From Denitrificimonas caeni (lineage in GTDB: Bacteria; Pseudomonadota; Gammaproteobacteria; Pseudomonadales; Pseudomonadaceae): DNA of 64,000 nucleotides. The translations under genes were made by a program, and so were the position numbers. Position 1 is the first letter of the stretch; every line of letters begins with the position of its first letter. The notes beneath the pieces were generated by a model. That model had not been told where the DNA came from and did not search any database. It worked only from the letters and a program-made list of their open reading frames with translations. Shown here one piece after another: positions 1 to 8,512 of the stretch. The stretch lies in NCBI RefSeq assembly GCF_905120345.1, contig NZ_CAJHOA010000004.1, positions 310,001-374,000 on the forward strand. Direction: 5' to 3'.

Positions 1-2
1 GT

Positions 3-929
3 GAGCTGTCAAAATGCTCTTGGGCACTGCATGTGTTTGTAGCACGCCCATCAAAAATCTTAATGGCCTGCCGTGATCAGCAAATCGAAGATTACCTGTT
101 GCCTTGCGTACGTGGCGAAAAAATTGACTGTTTTGCTCTGACTGAGCCAGGCGCAGGCTCTGACGCCAACTCGATTAAAACTCGCGCGGTACGTGACGGT
201 GATGATTTTATTATCAATGGTGCCAAGCATTTTATCAGCCATGCTGGTGATGCTGACTTTGCCATTGTCTTTGCGGTCACCGGTAGCTATGAGCACAAAG
301 GTCGCCAACGCAACAAAGTCACCGCCTTTTTAGTCGACTCTGACGCTGACGGCTTAACCGTTCGTCGTGGTCCTAACTGTGTCAGTAATCGTGGTTATCA
401 AACCTACGAACTATTCTTCGATAACTGCCGTGTGCCAGCCGACAAAGTACTGGGTGAAATCGATAAAGGTTGGGATGTTGCCAACTCATGGCTGACTGCC
501 GGACGTGTAATGGTCGCAGCCAACTGTGTTGGTCAAGCTCAGCGCGCAATGCAGGCGGCGTTGCAGTGGTCAGCTGACCGACAACAATTTGGTCAAGCCA
601 TCGGTAACTACCAAGGTATTTCTTTCAAGTTGGCCGATATGGCTACTGAAATTCAAGCAGCAGAGCTGTTGGCTCTAAATGCCGCATGGAAAATGGACCA
701 AGGCACAATGACCGACGGCGATGCCGGCATGGCCAAGCTGTTTGCCAGCGAGGTTTTGGGTCGCGTAGTGGATGAGACCGTCCAGATTTACGGTGGCATG
801 GGTTTGATGGACGAAGGTCCTGTTGAGCGCATGTGGCGTAACGCCCGTATCGAGCGCATCTGGGAAGGCACCTCTGAGATCCAGCGCCATATTATTTCCC
901 GCGAATTACTGCGGCCTTTAATGAGCTAA
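3..929 (+). CDS. Acyl-CoA dehydrogenase (5' end outside the window)
   Basis: Flavin-dependent acyl-CoA dehydrogenase, which oxidises an acyl-CoA to the trans-2-enoyl-CoA and passes electrons to ETF. The frame is open to the left edge, and residues before the first possible start (ELSKCSWALHVF) still look like the family's helical N-terminal domain. About 80 residues of a ~385-residue enzyme are therefore missing, and the GTG at 33 is not a true start. Visible are the CFALTEPGAGSDA signature, the RQQFGQAIGNYQ helix, QIYGGMGLMDEGPVER and the C-terminal RIWEGTSEIQRHI. It is 13 bp from the next gene and heads a run with an acyl-CoA synthetase, a 2-oxoacid decarboxylase and an aldehyde dehydrogenase. 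That context suggests it acts on the CoA ester made by its neighbour. Chain-length preference cannot be read. Confidence 0.93.
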   Translation, partial: ELSKCSWALHVFVARPSKILMACRDQQIEDYLLPCVRGEKIDCFALTEPGAGSDANSIKTRAVRDGDDFIINGAKHFISHAGDADFAIVFAVTGSYEHKGRQRNKVTAFLVDSDADGLTVRRGPNCVSNRGYQTYELFFDNCRVPADKVLGEIDKGWDVANSWLTAGRVMVAANCVGQAQRAMQAALQWSADRQQFGQAIGNYQGISFKLADMATEIQAAELLALNAAWKMDQGTMTDGDAGMAKLFASEVLGRVVDETVQIYGGMGLMDEGPVERMWRNARIERIWEGTSEIQRHIISRELLRPLMS

Positions 930-942
930 GGAGAGGACGGCT

Positions 943-3057
943 ATGACGGACAATACGATCAACAAAAAAAACAATATTAAGCGTCTTTTGGCTCCTAAAC
1001 ACCTCGCCTTTATTGGCGGTCGCAGCATGGCTAAAGCGCTGCAACGCTGTCTTGAAGGTGGTTTTACTGGATCCGTCTGGCTGGTCAATCCTATGCATAA
1101 AAGCATTGAGGGGATTGAGTGTTACCCCTCAGTGGACGCGCTACCAGAAGCACCCGATGCAGCCTTTATTGCCACTAACCGTGAGCAAACCCTAACTACC
1201 GTCGCCGAACTGGCAAAACGCGGTGCCGGCGGAGCGGTATGTTACGCCTCAGGTTTTGCCGAAGCCGGCGCTGAAGGCGAGCGACTGCAAGAAAAATTAC
1301 TCGAAGTCGCTGGAGAGATGGCCTTATTAGGCCCTAACTGTTACGGCTTACTCGACTACTTACACGGCGCCGCACTCTGGCCAGTTGCCCACGGTGGCAA
1401 ACGGGTCGACAAAGGCGTCAGTATTCTTACGCAAAGCGGTAACTTCGCCTACAACTTGTCAATGAGCGACCGTTCACTGCCGATCGCCTATATGGCCTCG
1501 GTCGGTAACCAAGCACAAATTGGTGTGGCTGAGCTGATTGAAGCCATGCTCGATGAGCCAAGAATCACCGCGATTGGCGTGCACTTGGAAGGACTAAACA
1601 ACGTCCCAGCCTTTGCCCGTGCTGCGTATAAAGCCCTGCAAAAGCAGGTGCCTATTATTATTCTGAAAACCGGCGTGTCAGAAATTGGTGCCGAACTCGC
1701 ATTAAGCCACACCAGTTCTTTGGCCGGCTCCGATGCTTTATACGATGCCCTGTTTAAGCGTCTCGGCGTGATTCGCGTCAGCGGTCCGGTCAGCTTTATG
1801 GAAACCTTGAAGGCGGCAGCCTGTGGACGTTTACCGGCAGGTAACAGCCTCGCCGCACTCGCCTGCTCCGGTGGTGATGCCGGACTGATTGCCGACTATG
1901 CTGAGCGCAATGGCCTAGAGTTACCGCGTCTATTGGAGACGCAAAAAATAGAATTGGCAAAAATCCTCCCAGCCTTTGCAAGCTTAGCGAATCCACTCGA
2001 CTTTACCACCGCAGTCTGGGGCAATGCTGAAGCACTGACACAGCTATTTGAGCAGATGCTGTCTGGTAGTGCTGACGCAACCTTACTGGTATTGGATTAC
2101 CCCTCTGAAGCCACCGGTGAACGTCCTGAGTGCGACTTAATTCTACAAATATTTTGTGACGCGCTCAAGCGTCATAATAAGCTCGGCTTAGTTGCCTCAG
2201 CTTTCCCAGAGTTATTACCGGCGAGCGCGCGTGAACGCTTGCATGCAAACGGCGTAGCCGCTCTACAAGGTGTTGAAGATGCTTTAGCCGCTTGGGCGCG
2301 CCTCGCGCACTACAGTCAACAACGCCACATTCTTCTCGAACGTGGTGAAGCCGCCTTACCTTTACTGCCGTCATTCACCCTTGACAATGAAGGCCAAGTA
2401 TTTGACGAGTGGGACTCCAAACAAGCACTGAAAGCTTATGGTTTGCCGGTTCCAGAGGCCATTGTCAGCAGCCCTGCTACGGTTCTTGAGGATGCCGAAC
2501 GTCTTGGCTATCCATTGGTACTCAAAGTGCTCAGTGCCGACCTGCCGCATAAAACCGAAGCCGGCGGTGTCGCCCTTAACCTAAAAACCCCTGCCGCACT
2601 GCAAGAAGCAGTCGAGCAGATGGCCAAGAGCTTGGCTGAGAAGCATCCTGAAATTCCTTTTCAGCAACTACTCCTCGAGAGCATGGGTGAAGCGCCAGTC
2701 GCAGAACTGATTGTCGGCGTCACCCGCTCACCAGGCTTTGGCTTAGCTTTAGTCATTGGTGCTGGCGGCATTTTGGTTGAGCTACTGCGCGACAGCCAAA
2801 GCCTACTGCTGCCGACTAATCGCGCGGCAATTGAGGCTGCACTGTTACAACTGAAAAGCGCAGTATTGCTGCAAGGTTTTAGAGGTAAACCGGCCGCAGA
2901 CATGCCTTCTTTAGTTTCAGCCATTGAGGCTGTCGCTGAGTATGCATGCCAGAATGCCGAACAACTTATAGAGCTCGATGTGAACCCTTTATTGGTTGGT
3001 AGTCAGCGCACATTAGCAGTAGACGCGCTACTTCGCCTGGGTAACACTCAAGCGTGA
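943..3057 (+). CDS. Acyl-CoA synthetase, NDP-forming (acetate-CoA ligase family)
   Basis: A 704-residue single-chain acyl-CoA synthetase of the ADP-forming superfamily, converting an organic acid, CoA and ATP to acyl-CoA, ADP and phosphate. Domains in order: CoA-binding Rossmann domain (about 15-140), succinyl-CoA-ligase-like domains (about 150-460) and an ATP-grasp domain (about 475-700). The expected phosphohistidine is His256 in SHTSSLAGSDALYDA. The ATP-grasp part shows GYPLVLKVLSADLPHKTEAG and ELDVNPLLV near the end. Start ATG 943 follows AAGGAGAGG. It sits between an acyl-CoA dehydrogenase and a 2-oxoacid decarboxylase, so its acid is probably the product of the aldehyde dehydrogenase at 4806. 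The substrate is unknown; the family also includes acetyl-, propionyl- and pimeloyl-type enzymes. Confidence 0.92.
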   Translation: MTDNTINKKNNIKRLLAPKHLAFIGGRSMAKALQRCLEGGFTGSVWLVNPMHKSIEGIECYPSVDALPEAPDAAFIATNREQTLTTVAELAKRGAGGAVCYASGFAEAGAEGERLQEKLLEVAGEMALLGPNCYGLLDYLHGAALWPVAHGGKRVDKGVSILTQSGNFAYNLSMSDRSLPIAYMASVGNQAQIGVAELIEAMLDEPRITAIGVHLEGLNNVPAFARAAYKALQKQVPIIILKTGVSEIGAELALSHTSSLAGSDALYDALFKRLGVIRVSGPVSFMETLKAAACGRLPAGNSLAALACSGGDAGLIADYAERNGLELPRLLETQKIELAKILPAFASLANPLDFTTAVWGNAEALTQLFEQMLSGSADATLLVLDYPSEATGERPECDLILQIFCDALKRHNKLGLVASAFPELLPASARERLHANGVAALQGVEDALAAWARLAHYSQQRHILLERGEAALPLLPSFTLDNEGQVFDEWDSKQALKAYGLPVPEAIVSSPATVLEDAERLGYPLVLKVLSADLPHKTEAGGVALNLKTPAALQEAVEQMAKSLAEKHPEIPFQQLLLESMGEAPVAELIVGVTRSPGFGLALVIGAGGILVELLRDSQSLLLPTNRAAIEAALLQLKSAVLLQGFRGKPAADMPSLVSAIEAVAEYACQNAEQLIELDVNPLLVGSQRTLAVDALLRLGNTQA

Positions 3058-3096
3058 TACGGCCTCCGACTAACAATAATAAGCGAGACTTGATCA

Positions 3097-4722
3097 ATGC
3101 AAACAGATAAAACCCTGACCGGCGGACAAGCGCTGGTACGTCTGCTAGCCAACTATGGCGTAGACACTGTATTTGGTATTCCCGGCGTGCATACCCTGGA
3201 GCTCTATCGCGGCTTACCCGGCAGTAACATTCGTCATGTCTTAACCCGGCACGAACAAGGTGCCGGCTTTATGGCCGACGGCTACGCCCGTGTGACTGGC
3301 AAGCCGGGTGTCTGCTTTGTGATCAGCGGACCAGGCGTCACCAACGCCGCCACACCAATTGGCCAGGCCTATGCTGACTCCATTCCGATGCTGGTGATTT
3401 CCAGCGTCAACAACAGTGATAGCCTCGGCAAAGGCTGGGGCAGTCTGCACGAAACGCAAGATCAACGGGCGATCACCGCACCGATTACCGCTTTTTCTGC
3501 TTTAGCTCTGCACACTGATGATCTACCAGAATTAGTCGCCCGGGCCTTCGCGGTGTTTAATAGCGAACGTCCACGACCCGTGCATATTTCCATTCCTCTG
3601 GATGTTATGAGCGCTTTAGTGACTCGTGACTGGAGCGCTGAAGTGCGCCAAGCGCCGAGCCGTGGCCGGCCTTCTGCCGAGGTATTAAATGATGCAGCGC
3701 AACGCCTGCAAGCAGCCAAGCGTCCGATGATTATCGCCGGCGGCGGCGCTTTAGCCGCCACTGCAGAAATTCAGCAACTGAGCGAAAAACTTGGTGCGGT
3801 AGTTTTCACCAGTGTCGCTGGTAAAGGTATTCTCGCGCCAGCACACCCTCTCAACGCGGGCTCAACACTTTGCCTAGCACCGGGCTGGGAGCTGATCAGC
3901 CAAGCCGATGTGGTCTTAGCTGTCGGCACGGAAATGGCCGATACCGATTTCTGGCGCGAGCGCTTACCGATCACTGGCGAGCTGCTGCGCATTGATATTG
4001 ATTCGCGTAAATTCAATGACTTCTATCCTTGTACGGTTGCGCTACGTGGCGATGCTCAGCAAACTCTAGCGGCGCTCAATGAGCTGTTGCTCGACAGCAA
4101 CAGCGATCAACAGCTCGCCCAGCAAGCGGTGAGCGATATACGCACAGCGGTCCGCGCTCAACATGAACCTTTACAGCGCGTGCACCAAGCAATTCTTGAT
4201 GTGGTGGATCAAGTGATGCCGGCCAATACGGTGATCAGTGCGGATATGACGCAACTGGGCTACACCGGTAATTACGCGCTAACATCCCGTGCCGTACGCA
4301 GTTGGTTACACCCAACTGGCTACGGCACGCTCGGCTACGCTTTACCCGCGGCGATTGGCGCTAAATTAGGCGCACCGCAGCGTCCAGGCCTAGTCCTGGT
4401 GGGTGATGGCGGCTTCTTATACACCGCGCAAGAACTCGCCACCGCCACCGAAGAGCTGGATAGTCCATTGGTGGTTTTACTGTGGAATAACAATGCGCTT
4501 GGGCAGATTCGCGACGATATGCTCGATTTAGATATTGAACCGATCGGTGTGTTACCGCGCAACCCTGATTTTCAGTTACTGGGCCAAGCCTTTGGCTGCG
4601 TGATGCACAAACCTAACAGCCTCGCTGCGCTTGCTGAAAGCCTGAAAACAGCCTTTGCCTTGCCGGGAGTCTCGCTGGTTGAACTGAACTACATTGATGT
4701 GCTCGACGCTGAAAATACCTAG
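3097..4722 (+). CDS. Thiamine-diphosphate 2-oxoacid decarboxylase, AruI-like
   Basis: A 541-residue enzyme of the acetolactate synthase / 2-oxoacid decarboxylase superfamily: N-terminal PYR domain (about 8-175), central domain (about 190-325) and C-terminal PP domain (about 370-535). The catalytic glutamate is Glu53 in RHEQGAGFMADGYAR. The ThDP/Mg motif is GDGGF followed about 30 residues later by NNNALG. The N-terminus (FGIPGVHTLELYRGL, RHEQGAGFMADGYAR) resembles Pseudomonas AruI, the 2-ketoarginine decarboxylase, more than IlvB. No small regulatory subunit lies nearby, which argues against acetolactate synthesis. Next to an aldehyde dehydrogenase it most likely decarboxylates a 2-oxoacid to an aldehyde. 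Whether that is 5-guanidino-2-oxopentanoate is uncertain, because no arginine transaminase or guanidinobutyrase is seen. Confidence 0.85.
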   Translation: MQTDKTLTGGQALVRLLANYGVDTVFGIPGVHTLELYRGLPGSNIRHVLTRHEQGAGFMADGYARVTGKPGVCFVISGPGVTNAATPIGQAYADSIPMLVISSVNNSDSLGKGWGSLHETQDQRAITAPITAFSALALHTDDLPELVARAFAVFNSERPRPVHISIPLDVMSALVTRDWSAEVRQAPSRGRPSAEVLNDAAQRLQAAKRPMIIAGGGALAATAEIQQLSEKLGAVVFTSVAGKGILAPAHPLNAGSTLCLAPGWELISQADVVLAVGTEMADTDFWRERLPITGELLRIDIDSRKFNDFYPCTVALRGDAQQTLAALNELLLDSNSDQQLAQQAVSDIRTAVRAQHEPLQRVHQAILDVVDQVMPANTVISADMTQLGYTGNYALTSRAVRSWLHPTGYGTLGYALPAAIGAKLGAPQRPGLVLVGDGGFLYTAQELATATEELDSPLVVLLWNNNALGQIRDDMLDLDIEPIGVLPRNPDFQLLGQAFGCVMHKPNSLAALAESLKTAFALPGVSLVELNYIDVLDAENT

Positions 4723-4728
4723 CCATAA

Positions 4729-4751
4729 CCCTCGTCACAAGTTGGCGAGGG
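4729..4751 (+). other. Stem-loop between decarboxylase and aldehyde dehydrogenase genes
   Basis: CCCTCGTCA (4729-4737) pairs with TGGCGAGGG (4743-4751), nine pairs including one G-T, around a CAAGT loop. No T-run follows, so it is more likely an mRNA-processing or stability element, or a weak attenuator, than a full terminator. The flanking genes are on the same strand, 83 bp apart. Confidence 0.45.
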
Positions 4752-4805
4752 CACGCAAACTTATTTCAACAATTGAGCGATTTATCTAGCAGGAGCAATG
4801 CGTCT

Positions 4806-6221
4806 ATGCATACCTACAGCGGACTTTTTATCGATGGTGCTTGGTCTCTATCATCAGGCCAAGCCACCAGTAATGTACTTAATCCAGCCACCGAAGAGGT
4901 TGTTGGCACAATCCCTTGCGGTAACCTAGAAGATGTTGATCGTGCGGTAAAAGCGGCGCGAAAAGCTTTTCCTGGCTGGTCTCGTACCTCAGCCAGCACG
5001 CGCGGCGCCTATATCCAAGCCTTAGTGACTAAACTACGTGAACATAGCCAGCAAATGGCTGCGCTGATTACCGATGAGCTCGGTATGCCCGTACAGTGGT
5101 GTCAGAGTATTCAGGTTGAAGGGCCGATCAGCGGCCTCGAAAGCTATATCGCCTTAGCTGAATCCATGGAGCACGTGAGCCAAGTGGGTAATGCACAGGT
5201 TTACCGTGAAGCTATCGGCGTCTGTGCCTTTATCAATCCGTGGAACTACCCATTGCACCAACTGATTGGCAAACTCGCACCAGCATTGGCCGCAGGCTGC
5301 ACGGTAGTGGTCAAACCCAGCCAAGAAACACCATTACATGCATTTTTTCTTGCCGAACTGCTTGAGTCAATCGGTCTACCTGCTGGGGTTTTTAACCTCG
5401 TTAGCGGCCCCGGTGCTCTCATTGGTGAAGCGATGGCACGCCATCCCGATGTCGATATGCTGTCATTTACCGGCTCCACTGGTGCAGGGATCAATGTCTC
5501 ACAAAGCGCCGCAACCACGGTCAAACGCGTCTGTCTTGAGCTCGGTGGTAAGTCGCCACTCTTGATTGCTCCTTCAGCTAATTTAGAGCGCGCGGTACGC
5601 CATGGCGTCAACGATATCATGATCAATTCAGGGCAAACCTGTACCGCCTTAAGCCGTATGCTCATTCCAGCCGAGCGCTACGCTGAAGCGCTGGACATTG
5701 CCATGGATGAAGTCAGCGGTATGCGCTTGGGCGATCCACAGGATCCACAGACGTTCCTTGGCCCCATGTGCTCCGCTCGGCAGCTACGCACCGTGCGTGA
5801 GTATATTGAAGCCGGTCAAGCGGAAGGCGCTCGCCTGCTCACCGATGCTGATGCGGGGCAGCGTTTTGACCGAGGTTACTACCAGAGTCCAGTGCTCTTC
5901 GCCGATGTCAATAACCGCATGCGTATCGCTCAGGAAGAAATTTTCGGACCAGTGCTGTGCATGATCCCTTATCAGGGTATCGAGGATGGTATCGCTCAAG
6001 CAAACGACTCGCCTTTTGGACTTTCTAGCGCCGTCTGGGCGGGTTCCAGCACTGAAGCCATCACTTTGGGCCGGCAGATTCGTGCCGGACAGTGCTTCCT
6101 CAACGGTGCTGATTTTAACTACCAAGCACCTTTTGGTGGCTATAAAGAATCGGGTAATGGTCGCGAATGGGGTGAGCATGGCTTGACTGAGTTTGTCGAA
6201 ATCAAAGCACTGATGAGCTGA
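4806..6221 (+). CDS. NAD(P)-dependent aldehyde dehydrogenase
   Basis: A 471-residue aldehyde dehydrogenase that oxidises an aldehyde to the acid in the cytoplasm. Motifs: FINPWNYP (oxyanion Asn), SFTGSTGAG in the nucleotide fold, the general-base Glu in LELGGKSP, the catalytic Cys in NSGQTCTALSR, and EEIFGPVLCM. An upstream in-frame TTG at 4773 exists, but ATG 4806 is preferred: AGGAG lies 10 bp before it and the protein then begins MHTYSGLFIDGAW, as the family does. Downstream of a ThDP decarboxylase and in the same run as an acyl-CoA synthetase, it would turn the decarboxylation product into a free acid. It is not clearly KauB-like, so the aldehyde is unidentified. Confidence 0.92.
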   Translation: MHTYSGLFIDGAWSLSSGQATSNVLNPATEEVVGTIPCGNLEDVDRAVKAARKAFPGWSRTSASTRGAYIQALVTKLREHSQQMAALITDELGMPVQWCQSIQVEGPISGLESYIALAESMEHVSQVGNAQVYREAIGVCAFINPWNYPLHQLIGKLAPALAAGCTVVVKPSQETPLHAFFLAELLESIGLPAGVFNLVSGPGALIGEAMARHPDVDMLSFTGSTGAGINVSQSAATTVKRVCLELGGKSPLLIAPSANLERAVRHGVNDIMINSGQTCTALSRMLIPAERYAEALDIAMDEVSGMRLGDPQDPQTFLGPMCSARQLRTVREYIEAGQAEGARLLTDADAGQRFDRGYYQSPVLFADVNNRMRIAQEEIFGPVLCMIPYQGIEDGIAQANDSPFGLSSAVWAGSSTEAITLGRQIRAGQCFLNGADFNYQAPFGGYKESGNGREWGEHGLTEFVEIKALMS

Positions 6222-6225
6222 GATG

Positions 6226-6260
6226 ACGCCAACCCTGCGGCAATACAGCAGGGTTGGCGT
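6226..6260. terminator. Inverted repeat between convergent genes, probable bidirectional terminator
   Basis: A perfect 12-bp inverted repeat, ACGCCAACCCTG (6226-6237) and CAGGGTTGGCGT (6249-6260), fills most of the 46 bp between the aldehyde dehydrogenase and the convergent Rrf2 gene. The T-tract after it is short (TCAGGTTT), so efficiency is uncertain. Confidence 0.7.
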
Positions 6261-6267
6261 TCAGGTT

Positions 6268-6702
6268 TCAAGCCTGTTTTTCGTAAGGGATATCAAAGGC
6301 CACAAACAATTTATCAGCGGTAATTTGCTCTAAATTAAACCGCACATTGTTTTCTAGTAGACCAAACAGCTGAGTGAACACTTCAAAAACTTTGCAGTGA
6401 TCCTCAAAGCCGGTAAAGGGGTTATCAATTTTTTCGGCAATTAAGGGGCTGTCCTGAACCGCATCGTAAACCTGCAGCAAATTAATTTGCTTAGGGTCGC
6501 GCGCGAGGGTCAAGCCACCACTGTTGCCTCGATAAGAAATAAGGATACCGGCCTTAACCAACTGTGACACCAGATTACGAACGCGAGTTGGATGCGTTTT
6601 TACCCACTTGGCAATGGTATCGGTACTCAAACGTTGCGGGGAGTTAGCTCCCACAAACGAGAGGATATAAGAAGCGGTAATCAAGCGAGTGGACTGGCTC
6701 AT
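6268..6702 (-). CDS. Rrf2-family transcriptional regulator lacking an Fe-S cysteine cluster
   Basis: A 144-residue Rrf2-family winged-helix repressor. The N-terminal helix-turn-helix (about 5-75) includes the typical wing RGNSGGLTLARDP. IscR and NsrR bind Fe-S clusters through three central cysteines; here only one Cys is visible (EDHCKV), so it probably senses a small molecule or protein. It is transcribed away from the FAD dehydrogenase at 6892 and sits in the middle of the catabolic cluster. An imperfect copy of the 17-bp motif found upstream of 6892 and 8513 lies 26 bp upstream of its own start, so it is the prime candidate for the cluster's repressor and for autoregulation (inference). 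Confidence 0.88.
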   Translation of the reverse strand: MSQSTRLITASYILSFVGANSPQRLSTDTIAKWVKTHPTRVRNLVSQLVKAGILISYRGNSGGLTLARDPKQINLLQVYDAVQDSPLIAEKIDNPFTGFEDHCKVFEVFTQLFGLLENNVRFNLEQITADKLFVAFDIPYEKQA

Positions 6703-6727
6703 AATTATTATTGTTCCTCACAAATCT

Positions 6728-6744
6728 GTAACTATCAGAATAAC
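6728..6744 (-). promoter_or_regulatory. Candidate operator 1 (imperfect), Rrf2 promoter
   Basis: On the minus strand this reads GTTATTCTGATAGTTAC. It agrees at 14 of 17 positions with the degenerate consensus GTTAYTGTGVCMRTAAC drawn from the two better sites at 6798 and 8415. It lies 26 bp upstream of the Rrf2 start codon, where autorepression would act. Because it is imperfect, taken alone it would be weak evidence. Confidence 0.4.
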
Positions 6745-6797
6745 GAAGTGAGCGCTCTCAGCGCTGTAGCTCATAGCAGCCTAGAGTAATGGCAATG

Positions 6798-6814
6798 GTT
6801 ATTGTGCCCATAAC
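6798..6814 (+). promoter_or_regulatory. Candidate operator 2, upstream of FAD dehydrogenase
   Basis: GTTATTGTGCCCATAAC, with outer arms GTTAT/ATAAC, followed by AATT. It matches the palindrome at 8415 with a compensating change (T-A here, C-G there at arm position 5), which suggests selection on dyad symmetry. It ends 77 bp before the ATG at 6892; the 8415 copy ends 81 bp before its ATG, so the geometry is shared. Confidence 0.55.
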
Positions 6815-6891
6815 AATTAGAAAATGCTCGTACATTCAACTATTTATTTTACAACAGCGTCTGGCATAGCCACGCCGAGAGAGGAAAACCC

Positions 6892-8337
6892 ATGCACAAC
6901 CTACTGACTCAGCTCACGCAAATACTTGGTACCAGCGGCATTGTTACCGGCAGCGCAGTCGCTGAGCGCATCGGCACCTACTGGCACCCACAACCGATGC
7001 AAGCCCTTGCTATTCTACGTCCGGCGAACACCGAGCAGCTCTGCGCCTGCCTAAAACTCTGCCACCAAGTCGGCCAAGTGCTGATTCCTTTGGGAGGCAA
7101 CACGGGCCTTGCCGAAGCGACAGCCTGTACTGCACAAGACATCATGCTCTCTCTGGAACGCATGCAAGCCATTGAAGACATCGACAGTATTGGTCGTCAT
7201 GTCACGGTACAAGCCGGTGCTATTCTTGAGCGCGTACAACAGGAAGTGAATAAGCACGACTTGTTGTTCCCTGTCGATCTTGGCGCACGCGGCAGCTGCA
7301 CTATCGGCGGCATGTTAGCCACCAATGCTGGCGGTTTCGGCGTGCTCTGCCATGGCATGATGCGCGAGCAAGTCCTCGGTTTGGAAGTGGTACTGGCCGA
7401 CGGCACGCTGATTTCAGCGCTCAATAGTTATCAGAAAAACAACAGCGGTTATGATCTCAAACAGCTATTTATCGGCAGCGAAGGCACCCTAGGAGTTATT
7501 ACTCGCGCTGTTTTACGTTTGAAACCTTTGCCACGCGCGAACGCCACAGCACTACTCACGGCAAACAGTTTTAGCCAAGTCACCGCATTGCTGCAACACC
7601 TCGATCGTCACGGCATGGGCGCGCTCTGCGCGTTTGAGTTGATGTGGAAAAGCTTTTGGGAGATGAATATCGGCGACTACGCTGAGCTCAATCGCTCCTT
7701 TACCCAGAGTTATCCGTTCTATGTCCTGGTCGAATTTCAAGGCCAGCACACCGAACAGCTGACTGCGCTATTTGAAGCAACACTCGAGCAGGCCTATGAG
7801 CAGGAGTTATTCTGCGATGCCTTGATCGCACAGTCCGAAGCTGAGCGACACACATTTTGGGCAATTCGTGAAGCCTATGAAGCTGAAGAGCGCTACTTCG
7901 ACCGCACGCAAGGTTTTGATGTCAGCTTAGCGATTCGCGAGATGGATACCTTTGTCAATCTTCTCGACTCGCGCCTGAAGGCGCTCGATCCACGCGCAAT
8001 ACTCTTAGTATTCGGACATCTCGCCGATGGTAATTTGCATCTGACCACTGGTTTTCACCAGCCACTGCCCGATCCGCAACAGGTTGAAGAGATTGTTTAT
8101 AGCACTCTGGCTGAGTTTAAAGGCGCGGTTTCAGCTGAACATGGCATTGGTCTAGAGAAAAAGCCTTACTTGTCCTATAGCCGCAAACCTGAAGAGATTG
8201 ACTTGATGCGTCGCCTGAAACACCTGTTGGACCCACAAGGGATACTCAACCCTGGCAAGGTCTTTGACCTGCAACCCAGCTCAACTGAGATACAGCAGAC
8301 AGCTTTAAATGCGCTGTGTGGCGATCCACAGACATAA
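6892..8337 (+). CDS. FAD-linked 2-hydroxyacid dehydrogenase (GlcD / D2HGDH type)
   Basis: A 481-residue flavoprotein of the VAO/PCMH family, with an FAD-binding domain (about 35-215) and an FAD-oxidase C-terminal domain (about 220-465). The FAD region shows PLGGNTGLAEA, PVDLGARGSCTIGGMLATNA and GSEGTLGVIT. The substrate/metal region shows GHLADGNLHL and AEHGIGLEKKPYL, and the end GILNPGKVFDL is typical. The family oxidises D-2-hydroxyacids (D-lactate, glycolate, D-2-hydroxyglutarate) to 2-oxoacids with electrons to ETF or quinone. Start ATG 6892 follows GAGAGGAAA. In this cluster it could produce the 2-oxoacid for the decarboxylase at 3097. A second member of the family (40350) sits beside serA, so the two are probably specialised differently. 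Confidence 0.9.
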   Translation: MHNLLTQLTQILGTSGIVTGSAVAERIGTYWHPQPMQALAILRPANTEQLCACLKLCHQVGQVLIPLGGNTGLAEATACTAQDIMLSLERMQAIEDIDSIGRHVTVQAGAILERVQQEVNKHDLLFPVDLGARGSCTIGGMLATNAGGFGVLCHGMMREQVLGLEVVLADGTLISALNSYQKNNSGYDLKQLFIGSEGTLGVITRAVLRLKPLPRANATALLTANSFSQVTALLQHLDRHGMGALCAFELMWKSFWEMNIGDYAELNRSFTQSYPFYVLVEFQGQHTEQLTALFEATLEQAYEQELFCDALIAQSEAERHTFWAIREAYEAEERYFDRTQGFDVSLAIREMDTFVNLLDSRLKALDPRAILLVFGHLADGNLHLTTGFHQPLPDPQQVEEIVYSTLAEFKGAVSAEHGIGLEKKPYLSYSRKPEEIDLMRRLKHLLDPQGILNPGKVFDLQPSSTEIQQTALNALCGDPQT

Positions 8338-8414
8338 GCGTCTTTTAAACTTTCGTCTAAGATCTGATTTTTATCGTAAAAAAAGTATTGTACGGCTTTA
8401 TTTTAATTGCTAAT

Positions 8415-8431
8415 GTTACTGTGACAGTAAC
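8415..8431 (+). promoter_or_regulatory. Candidate operator 3 (perfect 17-bp palindrome), ABC importer promoter
   Basis: GTTACTGTGACAGTAAC is a perfect dyad (7-bp arms, TGA centre) in the 175-bp gap before the binding-protein gene. A further half-site, GTTACTGTCA, follows at 8461. A possible promoter (TTGCTA at 8407, AACAAT at 8429) would place the operator between -35 and -10. The related site at 6798 shares both the dyad and the following AATT. Confidence 0.6.
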
Positions 8432-8512
8432 AATTGAATAACAAAGAACTGTCATACGACGTTACTGTCAAGTCGACCCCGTTTTCTATTACAACAACCA
8501 AGGGTGCCGCAC

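Noticed and set aside
5246-6179. Antisense frames of 139 and 131 codons opposite the aldehyde dehydrogenase
   Set aside because: The sense gene has all catalytic motifs; the antisense frames show no signal peptide, domain or ribosome site.
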